Shown piece after piece: positions 25,330 to 36,110 of a DNA stretch of 64,000 bases. This stretch comes from Eutypella sp. D-1. Its lineage: Eukaryota > Ascomycota > Sordariomycetes > Xylariales > Diatrypaceae. Within the stretch, counting starts at the first letter, position 1. Each line of letters opens with the position of its first letter. The stretch is taken from contig JAJTTP010000038.1 in assembly GCA_023313575.1 (NCBI GenBank), forward strand, positions 1-64,000, written 5' to 3'. The notes beneath the pieces were generated by a model, which saw nothing but the letters and a program-made list of their open reading frames with translations, did not search any database and was not told the DNA's origin. The translations under genes and the position numbers were made by a program.

Positions 25330-25542
25330 ATGTTTAAATTCTTAAGGTCCGGATCTAATATCACTTTTCCTAAATACAGAGCTATCCACATGCGGCATAA
25401 GGGCGAGGAGGGCCTAAAGGACCCATGGACCGTAGACACAGACAGCCTGGTACGATACCAGGGGCGACTATATATACCTATGGAGAAGTGCTTACACTCG
25501 GGGTTGTTTCGTTTGGATCTCGGTAATCAGGGTCTCTGTTGA
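25330..25542 (+). pseudogene. Ty3/gypsy integrase N-terminal fragment
   Basis: A 70-residue open stretch contains WTVDTDSLVRYQGRLYIPME, matching the W-x-x-D-x-D-G-L-L-R-Y-x-G-R-L-Y-V-P element just before the integrase HHCC zinc domain of fungal gypsy polyproteins. The zinc domain itself is not readable. It belongs to a family different from the AT-rich copies, since it lies on plus and is much less mutated. Confidence 0.6.
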
Positions 25543-27058
25543 TGGTGTCGGCGTAGGCGACTCAACTGGGCTCGTAGCCTGGGGCTCCGGTACTGGATCT
25601 GAGTGAGTAAGGCTTTGGCTTGCCGTTCGTGCCCTCTTGCGCGTGACAGCCTGTTCCAATACTCCTCCCCCCTCATTGGTCCACCGTATAGATGACGCCT
25701 TTGCAATCTAGGTAGGCTTCCAGTTCCCATCCTTGCGGCAATCTTGTACTACTAACTTGCGCTCTAAGGTTAGGAGCAACATCAGATTGTCATCCCTTTC
25801 CTGTATCTAGTTAAAGCGTCTCGAGATAGGACCGGCTGGGTTTCGCCTCCCTGGCTGATGTTTGATTATAAAATCAAAAGAGGCCAGCAATATACACCAC
25901 CGTGCTCACCGTCCATTCAGTCTAAAGGTGTTCTAAAGATCAGTTGCTTGACCTTTAGCTTGCCTTTCACGACGGAACTTAAACACTCTATAGACCCAAG
26001 CCCATTTATAAGATACTTCAGCCTTTTACACGCACCTAATATTCCATCCTAGCTTACCATCTTCATCTACTAGGTTTGCCGCGCTGCGAATAAGGCTGAT
26101 AGGACTGCGGGGCCTTTTCAACTCCGAATTATACGAAGCCTACAGATGACTTTCTATAGATAACCATCGGGCTAATACCCCGATAGCCTAATCTTTTTAT
26201 ACCATAGGTAGATCATCTGAAGTGTTTTTAATAAAGGTGTCCGGGGATGTGGTGTTGCTTTTGGCTGCCGGTGCCGCTGTCTTCTTGTTACGTCTACAGG
26301 TGGAAGATAATATGGTTGGTCAATCGTAAATTGGCATAAAAATAAAAACGATGTTCTGGATACAGATTCCCCCCCTATCCTCGTACGGGCAAAGGCGTTA
26401 TATCTACCGTATTTGCACCTAATACTATCACTATGGTGAGCCTCCGTCGTATTCGCGGGCACCTCTCACTCTGGGACTTTCCTCCCCTGACAATCAGTAT
26501 CCCTTTACCTCGTTAATCCAGGCGATATCCGGGGGGTTCATTTATCTTGTAGTTTTGCCACTAGTTATCATCGCCTTTCACGTATACTCGTCCTGGCTGT
26601 GGACGGCGACGTTGATATAGACGAGACTACCCTTAAGCACCCCCTCTTTAAAGAAGAATATTCTCGAGTCTTTCCATAGCTATGAGAAAATTAGCTACCA
26701 TCTCGGCGTCTAGCCTCCCAGGCTGCAGCTCGGATACTGCCGGGCTGGCTCCTTATCCCCACAGACAGACGCGTTATTTTGGAAGAACTATTGCCAAATG
26801 CATCAGATAAAGCTGTTACAAAACCATTTACCAGCAGCCGCGTCGGCCTCGCCCAGCCCCAGAGGCCCTGGCAACCACCACCACCACTAGCCACGAACCG
26901 TTTACAGACGACTGTAGCCGCCTTTACATTATCACTGACCCTTTCCAGCCCCACCGCCACGGCATCATGCCCATCCACAACCCCTCCGTAACTATCACAC
27001 CCACTAGAACCACTTGTCTCAAAGACAAAGTTCTAACAAGGGTGCTAACACCGCAAAC
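25543..27058. other. Degenerate repeat-derived DNA, no gene
   Basis: There are only short shadow ORFs. Bases 26,380-26,462 (minus) are related at roughly three bases in four to 59,337-59,440 (plus), so part of this stretch is a dispersed repeat. Confidence 0.4.
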
Positions 27059-27176
27059 TGTTGGAATGGAGTATATGACTTGATTGACTTGAAGGTTCAG
27101 CTACTTTAGATGATAAGAGGAAGACGTCCCTTATATACATGTGACTATGTCTCAGACTTAACACTGAACTTTAACA
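27059..27176. mobile_element. Solo short LTR (118 bp), second copy
   Basis: TGTTGGAATGGAG to AACTTTAACA, closely similar to 24,766-24,886. It is flanked by CAAAC (27054-27058) and TAAAC (27177-27181), a 5-bp duplication with one C-to-T change. Confidence 0.85.
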
Positions 27177-27981
27177 TAAACTTCAAGGCAGTGTCGTGTG
27201 TTAAAGATTAAAGTAATCAGGTAACCATCGCGAAGATATACTAAGGGCGTACCCCCGCTGAAACCTGTAGAAAAAGGAGGAAATCCTAACGATTGACGGT
27301 TCCAGCTATATATAAACCCTGCACGGCTACGAGCCCGTATCCCCGCCCTAAACCCTGACACACAGGCCAGACGAGGCAAAGCGCACGAGAGCAAGAGGAG
27401 GCCGACGAATACGGATAAGGAGACATATCTATACACTTCCTTCGTATAGCGCGGATACACCCTTAGGCCATCTTTCGCAGAAGCCCTGTTACCTCCTGCC
27501 CTAGATAGAGATCGCATACTAACTTAAAACTACTTCATGTCGCATGCACACTTAGATAAGCCGGCACCCCATTCGCGGACTTTTCACAGATACACGTACT
27601 CTTCATCGCTTCAGGAGCCTGCACTTGCATCCCATGGAAGAAGCAAATAAATCGAATGAAATACCACTTCGTCATACTGCACCGCAAAGATAACGACTCT
27701 ACCCTAGTCCACAGGCCGCGAGGCAATTCGGATTATCAGAAGCGGGGAGATGAATACGATGGTGGTAGTAAGTGAGGAAGTATTTAGTGAAAGTCATCCA
27801 TCGTTAGGAAGTCAGAACCAGAAGAACAGATAGATACAAGAGATAAGAGAGAGGCGTTAACAGACAAGACCAAATACGAAGCGTCGGAAAGCAAACCGAA
27901 GGCGCATCCCCCCCCCCGAACAATAAACCAGACATGCCGACATCCGACACCACACCCAGAGCCAACATGCCACAGCATCCA
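27177..27981. other. Intergenic, no gene seen
   Basis: Short frames on minus between 27,158 and 27,978 lack any recognisable protein feature. The region lies downstream of the SDR stop. Confidence 0.45.
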
Positions 27982-29142
27982 CTACTCACAAGTCAAGGAC
28001 CCAGTAATACGCAGAAACTCCTTCTGAGTATGCTCCCAGATCAGATCCGCAACGCCCTGCTCCGTCAATTTAGTCAGGACCTCCCTAGTCCGCACACTCG
28101 ACCCTTCAGCCTCGTAATCCACGGAGTAAACCCCACCGCCGAGCTTGCCGTCCACGGCGCCGATACCGACACCCTTACCGACCTTTGCGTCCTCTTCGGT
28201 AACAGGCGGCCGCACACCGTCACCATCGCCATTCTCGCCGTGTCGATAGGGTGGGAACCGGGCACTAGTCGCCAAGTACAGCTGTCGTTCACCAGTCTCC
28301 TCGATGGGGATCTGTAAAAGCGCCATAACGGGCGCAAACAGGACCTTCATAACAGCGGGTCCGAAACCCTTCAATTCGCGCGACAGACCCGTCTTCACGA
28401 AGCCCGGGTAATCATGGACAAAAGACACCTCATCAGCGCCAGGGACGCGGGCAGCGATAGTCGCGAGCGAAAGCGTGATCATCGATGTCAGGTGGCCCCG
28501 GAACGTGAACATGTTGAGATTATTCGCGGGGAAATCGGAGGTATGTACCGGCCCTTCTTTGCCGGCGGCGCCGACGGTGACGACGCGGCGGAGCGAGGAA
28601 GCGGTGCGTAGGAGGGGGAGCAGGTTTAGGATGAATCGCGTGCGGGCGTAGTAGGTTAATGCTGTTGCGTAGTTGAGGCCTTCGGCGGTTTCTGGAGGTG
28701 TAATCAGTCAGATGGAATGCATCATATCACATCATAGCATATAAATAATAAGCAGAAGAGAGAGTATAAGAGTAGAGAGGAGATGCCTACGTTTTCCCGA
28801 GATCAAAGTACCACTACTCAAAAACAGCAAATTGACCTTACTTTCCCTTTGGCGAATACTTCGACAAGCCTGATCGACATTCTTCAAAAGACTGACATCA
28901 GCCTGCACATAATAAAACTCGCCGTCGGGATTCATCTCCTTCAACTCCGCCTCGATGCGTCGGCCCTCCGTCTCCCGACGGCCTAGGAAGTAGACCCGCG
29001 GGTTCCGCGCTTGTTTGCTGAATTGGCGCAGTGTCGTTTCGCCGATCCCGCTGGTTGCGCCTACGAAGACGGCGACTAGGCCTGCTGGTAGGCTCGTGCC
29101 GATCCGCGCGTTGGATTCGCGCATGACTTCGAGGGTGACCAT
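27982..29142 (-). CDS. Short-chain dehydrogenase/reductase, two exons
   Basis: Join of complement 28791-29142 and 27982-28691, 353 residues. The 99-bp intron (28692-28790) is phase 1, with donor GTAGGC and acceptor CTCCAG; unspliced, the first exon runs into a stop inside the intron. The NAD(P) motif GATSGIG lies at residues 28-34, the helix-alphaC region carries FLGRRETEGRR, LFLSSG provides the strand-4 region, and YYARTR carries the catalytic tyrosine (Y131 or Y132). Where most SDRs have Lys in YxxxK this one has Arg136, which is seen in a subset of fungal SDRs. Expected role: NAD(P)H-dependent carbonyl/alcohol interconversion in the cytosol. It could tailor the PKS product, but 7.7 kb of repeat-rich DNA lies between them. 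The ATG at 29142 has a good CAAACATGG context. Confidence 0.88.
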
Positions 29143-30019
29143 GTTTGCTTAGGTAGGTATTTACCGGGTAGGTGGTATCTACACTAAAGCTGGAGCTGGA
29201 GCTAGAGCGGAGCGGAGCCGGGCTGGTACGGAGCCGGGCTGGTACGGAGCCGGGCTGGTGTGGAGCTGGTGCTGGTGTTGGTGCGGAGCTAGTGTTTGAC
29301 GTAGGCGGATCTACCCGTACTTAGATAAGATCGAGATGGATCGATGTGGGTAGATGTGGATAAAGATGATAAAAAAAGATACACCCACTGCAGGTGATGA
29401 CTTTGGGTGGAGATTGAGTTTAGTTTAGTTGAAAGTCTTGGAAGTCGGGAAAGAAACACGTAGGGAAATAAATGGGGAGAATCGATCCTGGAAATCCGTC
29501 CTGATGGGATTTGTCGATTCCCTCCTAACCTTAGTGCTGCTTACCCAGCTCCAGCTCCCTTGCATTTATCTACCTGGTACGTGCTTCAGGCTGTCACTTA
29601 TCAGGAAGTACCCACCTAAGTAAGCTGCCTAGTTTGGTTGCCTAAGTACGTGACCGGAGTAAGCAAGCAGGAGGGTAAGCAAGCACCTGTGGGCACTTGG
29701 ACAGCCTAAAGCATCTCCGATGCAACCTCAGATCCGTATAAACTCCGGATTTAACCCCGAGCTCTCCGGCTCTCCGGGGGAATGGTTTTGTACATAAGAT
29801 CCTACTTAGGTAATTAAACTTAAGTAAGTCCCTAAGTAAGTACCTAGGTAAGCGGCAAGATCTGGCAATATCCACTCCGCCACCATGTTAGGCATCTACC
29901 CCGCGGTACCCAACCCTGCGGTGCCATAGATAGCAGACAGGGTAGATTTTCTCTTTTTAATGATGGATATACTAGAGTTCTGACAGTTCCAGTTGATTTA
30001 AAATTTAACTAATTCTTCC
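29143..30019. other. Divergent intergenic region between SDR and NLR pseudogene
   Basis: It holds a 16-bp tandem repeat next to the SDR start and several CCTAAGTA/TACCTAGGTA words near 29,590-29,860. No gene was seen. Confidence 0.5.
29214..29262. repeat. 16-bp tandem repeat in the SDR upstream region
   Basis: About three copies of GGAGCCGGGCTGGTAC, 70 bp upstream of the SDR start codon. Confidence 0.85.
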
Positions 30020-31698
30020 ATGGATCCCTTTACAGCCCTCACTCTTGCATGTGCTGTCGTGCAATTTGTTGACTTTGGGTTCAAGCTTCTAAAAAGTACC
30101 ACCGAGATTCATGATTCTACAACTGGCGCCACATCTCAAGATGAAACCATCGAATCCGTCACTCGGAAGCTCAAAGACCTTACCCTTGACCTCAACCATG
30201 ACATCTCGTCGCCGCAGAGTCCGTTAGAGAAGAGAGTCCAAGAGCTGGCAGAAGAATGTCGCAAGTTGTCAGAGGAGCTCTTGCGGCTTTTGGGGAAAGC
30301 TAAGCGAAAGAGCGATTCGCGTTTCGAAAATGCCAGGGTTGCATTGGGAAATATGCGTCACAGTTAAGAAAAGAATGATTTACTTACTCGCCTTAACAGG
30401 TAAGGGTGTAACTAACTGCATTATTATACCGTGGTATATACCGTTAATACGTATTATTTAATTATACGGCACGTACTAGGCTTTTTTTTTAATACATATT
30501 ATTATATTGCATTATATTAAGGGTTTTTAATATAATGGTATAATATAAATATAATATATAAAAATAAAATATTAAACTTATTATTAATATTTTTTATATA
30601 TTTATATAATATTATTAATAAATAGTTAAAGGGGTGGTTAATAATAGCTGGTAATAGCTTAATATTTTAAAAGAAATTTTTATTAATTATAATTATTATA
30701 GTTATTATATTTACTGATTTATTTATTTTTAATTCCGGATCGATTTATATAGCATTTATAATAATATTTATAACATTTATAACGTTTATAATAGTTATTA
30801 AAATAATTATTAAAATAATTTTATTATTTTAATAAAATATTAAACATTTATATTACGATATTAATTTTAAGCTTTATTTTATTTTATAACTGGTATTATT
30901 ATATTAATATAATGTAATATAATATAATTAATTATATTATATTATATTAAAATAAAAGTAACCGTATATATGTTATATTATAACGTATTAAAACTGTTAA
31001 TGCAGTGCAATATAATTAGTTACGCCCTTGTTAACAGGTGTTAAAACCAGTTAATAATGCAGTAAGCAATATCTGTTTTATTATAAATCCCTATTATAAA
31101 TAAGTTTTTAATTAAATTATGGATTTAAGTCAGAGATGAATAAGAAGCTAAACAGCATTGTTTAATCCCAGGTGTCCAGTTCTTAAGACTTCGAATCGCT
31201 TATGAATGTGATAAACAATCTTCGCTATAAAGTCAATAGCACTTCGCTAAATGATGGCATCAAACACCAACTGGATAGGCTGCTGGAATTGTGAGATCAA
31301 GGCCGCGATTCATTCAGGAAGGAATACATCTTGAAATGTCTCTCCTTCCAGGAAATCGATTACCGGTTCAATCAGGTTGACCCACTACACGAGACTACGT
31401 TCGATTAGATCTTTAAGGAGCAACGTTTTCTGCACTAACTTTCGCATTTTAACGGTAGTATATTCCATTTTACGGGGAAGCCAGGATCCGGTAAATCGAC
31501 TTTAATGAAACTGCTTTGCAGTAATCGACGCATAAATAAGTTCCTCAAACAATGGGCCGGCGATAATACTGTTATGCGGTCGAACTTCTTTTTTAAAGAG
31601 CCGGCGAGAGTGATCTGTAAAGAAATCTTGACGGCTTATTTCGTACATTACTCCACGATTCCCTCCGCTAATGCACTGATTTAATTCCCGTTATTCTT
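30020..31698 (+). pseudogene. NACHT NLR-like (STAND) gene, disrupted
   Basis: Starting MDPFTALTLACAVVQFVDFG, the first 116 residues match the fungal N-terminal domain of STAND proteins (HeLo-like N-terminus), followed by a coiled helical segment (QELAEECRKLSEELLRLL). The frame stops at 30,367. After a 630-bp MITE the homology resumes, and 31475-31501 encodes the Walker A GKPGSGKST at the start of a NACHT domain, followed by LMKLL. Stops occur where tryptophan is expected (FD-stop-IF near 31,407, LH-stop-LS near 31,436), typical of RIP TGG-to-TAG/TAA. The downstream part is cut off by a copia LTR at 31,699. Intact relatives act in non-self recognition and heterokaryon incompatibility. This copy is dead. 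Confidence 0.85.
30401..31030. mobile_element. 630-bp hAT-type MITE inside the NLR gene
   Basis: The left end is TAAGGGTGTAACTAACT and the right end, reverse-complemented, is CAAGGGCGTAACTAATT. The exact 8-bp duplication TTAACAGG flanks it (30393-30400 and 31031-31038). The 8-bp duplication and a CA(A/G)GGG-like terminus are hallmarks of the hAT superfamily. There is no transposase; the interior is AT-rich and carries only palindromic AT words, so it is non-autonomous and later hit by RIP. Confidence 0.88.
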
Positions 31699-31945
31699 TA
31701 TTAATAAGTACGTACGTAAAAGGAATAATAACAATAATATAAAAGCTGGTAAAACTGGTGTTATATTTTGGTTTAAGGTTTATTTATTTATTTAAAAAAG
31801 ATATAAGTAAAACCCGTATCTTTATATAAATAAAGAATAAATATATAATAAATGTTAATAATATTTATTCTTATTTTATTTAACTTTTTAATTTTAAAAT
31901 AATTTAATTATTTTTAATAAATAGTTTTATAATCTTATTTATATT
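31699..31945 (-). mobile_element. Truncated Ty1/copia LTR and internal start
   Basis: TATTAATAAGTACGTACGTA aligns with the LTR start at 34,328 (TGTTGGTAGGTACGTACGTA). Similarity continues through the LTR hairpin remnant and about 100 bp of internal sequence, and is lost near 31,945. The TG terminus is TA here, an RIP change. It replaces the rest of the NLR gene. Confidence 0.75.
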
Positions 31946-32622
31946 TTAAAAAATAAAATAAACGTTTTATTAATCGATTTATATTCTTTTTTAAAAAAGG
32001 TTACGGTATTTAAAATTAAATTAAATCTTTTTAATAAAATAATAATATTTCGTAAGATATATAATAAAATAATATATTAATTAAACCTGTACCCGATATA
32101 AATAAATAAAACGGTAAATTATATATAAAAGTAAAAATTAAATACCGTAAAGTTATAACGGTAAAATAAAAAATAAATAATGCCGGTAAAACAGTTTTAA
32201 TTACGAAATAAAGTAATACGGATATTTTAATTTTAATTTTAAAAAAGTATAAAGAATTAATAATATTAACGTTAATATATTATAAAACCGTAACGTTATA
32301 ACCGATATATAATAATAACGAAACAGTTTGAAATAAAAATAAATAAATTCGAAAAATATAAAAGTTTATATAAATATAAAATCGTATTATTATTTTAATT
32401 ATAAATTAATAAAATAAAATAAAATAATTAAAAATTTATACGTTACGTTTTTAATATATTATTATTGTTTTATCGTTATAAAAAATTTATAAAATAAATA
32501 ATATAAAAATAAAAAGTTAAAAAAAAAACGCCGTAAACTCGGTACAGTTACGCGGCGTAAAGTATTTATAATAAAAGATAAAAAAACCGTTTTACGGTTT
32601 TATAATTTAATATTAAATTAAA

Positions 32623-32659
<37 letters not shown>

Positions 32660-33900
32660 CCGTTTCGCTTATATATATAATAGTATGCGGTACTCCTCTA
32701 GTTTAATATCTTATATAAAAATCTACCTTTTTACGTACCGCAGCGTTTTTATTACTTTATTACAGCGGCTTTAATATTTAATATACGTATAATAAGCCAT
32801 TTATATTAAACTGCTTTAACCCGGTAATTATTATAAATTAATTAATTTTAGCCTTTTTTTAATTATACCGTTTTCGTTACGCCGTTATAACGGTATTAAT
32901 ATTAATAATATAACTTATAAGCATTTTTATATATATAGCTCCGGTTAAATATAAATAAAAAAGGAAACTGTATAAGTAAAAGCCCGGTAATTAACTTTAA
33001 TTAATCTCGGTATAATTTTAACGTTATTATATAACGGTTTTTATTATACATTTTATGTATAATAAAACCTTTACGGTTATATAAATAAAAAAATACGTTT
33101 TTAATTTATCGGTTAATTTATATATAACTAGCCGTTATTTAAACGCGGCGTTATCGTTTTATCGGCGTTATAATTAATTCGTTATTAAAAGCGGTATTAT
33201 TTATTTAATTTCATTAATTAAACCGCAGCTAATACGGGGCGGTTATATATTATTTTATATAACCTGGTTTAAAAATAATAAAACCTTAACAGAGTAACGT
33301 AACTTAATAAATAAGCCGTTTACCTTTTTTTTTAATTAATAAATATATTAAGGTTCGGCCGGACCCGAAAAAACCAGCCGTGGTTATTAAAAGATTTAAA
33401 CCTTTTTCTTTAACTTTATTTATAAAAACGAAAAACAAAACGCCAAATTATAAACCACTTAGCTAGATAACTTATTAATTTAAATATATTTTAATTAAAT
33501 TAATAAATAAAAAATGTAATACTTTTATTATAAAATTTAAAAATATATAAAACGTTTAACTTTTACCCGTTAACGGGGGTTTTTAAATAAAAAAAGTTAT
33601 GTAAATAAATTTAAAAATAAACGTTTCGGCGGTTACTAAACGTATTTAATAATAATATATTTTAAAATTATATTTATATATTAAAAATATTATAATAATA
33701 ATAATTATAATAATAATAATAATAATATTTAATTTTATATATAAATGTTTAATAATTTACCGTTTAATATAAGTTATATACTTTTATTACTTTTACTTAT
33801 TACGCTTTAATTTAATAATTATTATATAAGTTATAATATAATATTTATTTTTTATATATGGTTTTTAATAATTAATTATTATTAAAAGGATAAATAGCTT
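31946..33900. repeat. RIP-degraded AT-rich block, family not recognised
   Basis: Extreme A+T with residual CpG and an (ATT)n run at about 32,625-32,658. I could not match it to the gypsy or copia families in this window, so it may be a third element. No readable protein domain. Confidence 0.45.
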
Positions 33901-34327
33901 TTTACCTTTAATTTACTGCGCTTAATCTTTAATGCGTACTATATAAGGCCTGCTAGCTAGGCTGCTACTGTTATGGTGGTTCTGTTCTGGGTCTGTATAC
34001 ATACCGGTATGTGAGACCCGATCGAAAGGACCAGGTTCTGTGCCATATGTAGGTTCTGTTCTATGCTGTAACACTAGAGCTTTAATCTTGGATGAATGAA
34101 GTCCATACCCCTTAGTACTGACGTAACATATGGGCTTTCCCAATCCCCTCTCCTTATACCCTCTCGTCATACCCTCTCATCATACCTTCTCCTAATACCC
34201 TCTCATATCGCCTGTGCCTTGCAAGCACCTATTTCCACTGTAAGTGGGCGCTTTGGAATTGGCATCGAGTGCCTGCCAGCACGACTTCGATATCACTTCT
34301 CATGACTGATTCCGGTAAGTCTGTGGC
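33901..34327. other. GC-normal island between AT-rich blocks
   Basis: About 420 bp of unmutated sequence with an imperfect CATACCCTCTC repeat (34,160-34,205). It ends with GTGGC, the left half of the copia target duplication, and continues at 40,595 on the far side of the insertion. No gene was seen. Confidence 0.5.
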
Positions 34328-34528
34328 TGTTGGTAGGTACGTACGTAAAGGAAAGAGATAACAATAATAAATAAAGGAAAGGTGGTGAGACTGGTGTGGT
34401 ATTCTGGTCTAAGGTCTAAGGTTTATCTATCTGAGAAGGATACGGGCGAAGCCCGTATCCTTATATAAACGGGAGATAGGTATATAGTTATATCTTATTA
34501 ATATATAGGTCTATATTAATAACTAATA
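34328..34528 (-). repeat. Copia 3' LTR (left), 201 bp
   Basis: Starts TGTTGGTAGGTACGTACGTA and ends ACTAATA. It contains the hairpin arms GGATACGGGC / GCCCGTATCC (GAA loop) at 34438-34460, followed by TATATAAA. The outer half is unmutated and the inner end is mutated. It lacks 10 bp relative to the other LTRs. Confidence 0.9.
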
Positions 34529-34999
34529 TTTATTTTATTTTTTCTTCGTAATTAAATGATTACGAAATGTTACGAATAAATAAGTAAATATATAAAAAAA
34601 TAATTAAATAATAAATATTAATAATATTACTCTTATTTCATTTATCCTTTTAGTTTTAAAATAATCTGGTTATTTTCGATAAACGTTTTTATAACCTTAT
34701 TAGGGGTGGTTTTTATTATGGCATCGGTAGGATTATAAATGTTATAAATTTATCGAATATTATTAATCTTTTTGTTTTTATACGACTGTTATAACGTTAT
34801 TAAATCGATTATTAATTTTTTTTTATTAATACTGCTTATTTATATTAAGCATTAATATAAAAAAAAAAAGTTAATACATAAGATTAATAAGGCGTAAAGG
34901 AGTAATAATCGGGTTAAAATAGTATTTAGCGTATAATAAATAATATAATTTATATTAAACCTTTAGATTATACCATATATTTTATTAATTAAAACGTTA

Positions 35000-36110
35000 C
35001 GGGTAACACGTTTATATTTAATAAATAATTAATAAATAATGTTATTTTTAACGTTAAGCTTATTATCATATCCTGGTTTTTTATTACTTAAAACGATAAT
35101 ATAACCGATTTACGAACTTATATCTTTATTATTAATAAATAAATTATCGATAAAAATATATAACTTTAACTTAACGGGGTTTAACTCGATATAATTAAGC
35201 CCGCAATTTTTATTATCCATTTATTATTTAATTTTGGCGTTCAGTATTTTAACTTTTTTAAAGCCGGGCTTAATATATTATGCCGCCGTAAAATAATTGA
35301 ATACGGCCTTTAATTAATAAATTAAAAAAATATAAGCTCCCCGTACTTACTATTTAACGTATTTCTTTATTAACTCCGGGGGAGGTGCTTTTATATTTAA
35401 AAGTTCCAGCTTTTTAATTTATCTTTTTTATATAGTAAATACCTTATATTCGTAAACGATAATTTATAAATTATTAAAATTTTCGGTCGACCCGTTTTCC
35501 ATTATTTTTTAAAATCGTGCTTTAATTTTTACCTTAATAAATACTTTATTTTTTAATGCCAAAAAATCCATAATGCCGATATTAAACGTATTATCCGTTT
35601 AAAATTTTATAATCCCGAATAATTCCGAGTTCGATATTAATAAATAAAGGTTAAATATTAATAATTTTATATGCAATTCCCGTTAATAATATTTTAAATA
35701 GGTTTTAAACCAGTAAATGCCTAATTTTACGAGGCCGTATAATGGTTTAATAATATATAATAACGTTTTTTCGGGGTATTTTTTTTTTAATTTAATAAGC
35801 AGTTATACGAAAATAATACGTTATATCGGTGTTTTAAACTAAGTATAAGCTATGGTAATATTTTATATTATAATTTTTATTCCTTTAAATCGTAAAGTAA
35901 GAACGATTATTAAAATAAGGCGTTAATTAATTCGTTAGATAATAGGTATATAAATTATAATAGAAATTTTATTAAGGTTTCCGTAACCTTAAACGATTAA
36001 ACGTGATTTTTCGTATAACGATAAGGTATTTTTCTTTTTTATTTCGCGAACCATTTTTAATTTAAAAATTATCATTCTTTAATATATAACGGCGTCGTAT
36101 ATCTTAGGTT
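35000..36110 (-). pseudogene. Copia RT/RNase H remnants
   Basis: Two separate frames on minus read as copia RT (YEKSRL...VQGYGN, followed by a RLIL-containing helix) and RNase H (Y-I-F-I-D-N-L-F, IGYIIVL). D-to-N and W-to-stop changes are of the RIP type. Confidence 0.75.

Noticed and set aside
24766..27176. The two short LTRs as the ends of one 2.4-kb element
   Set aside because: They have different flanking duplications (GTCGA and CAAAC/TAAAC), so each is an independent solo LTR.
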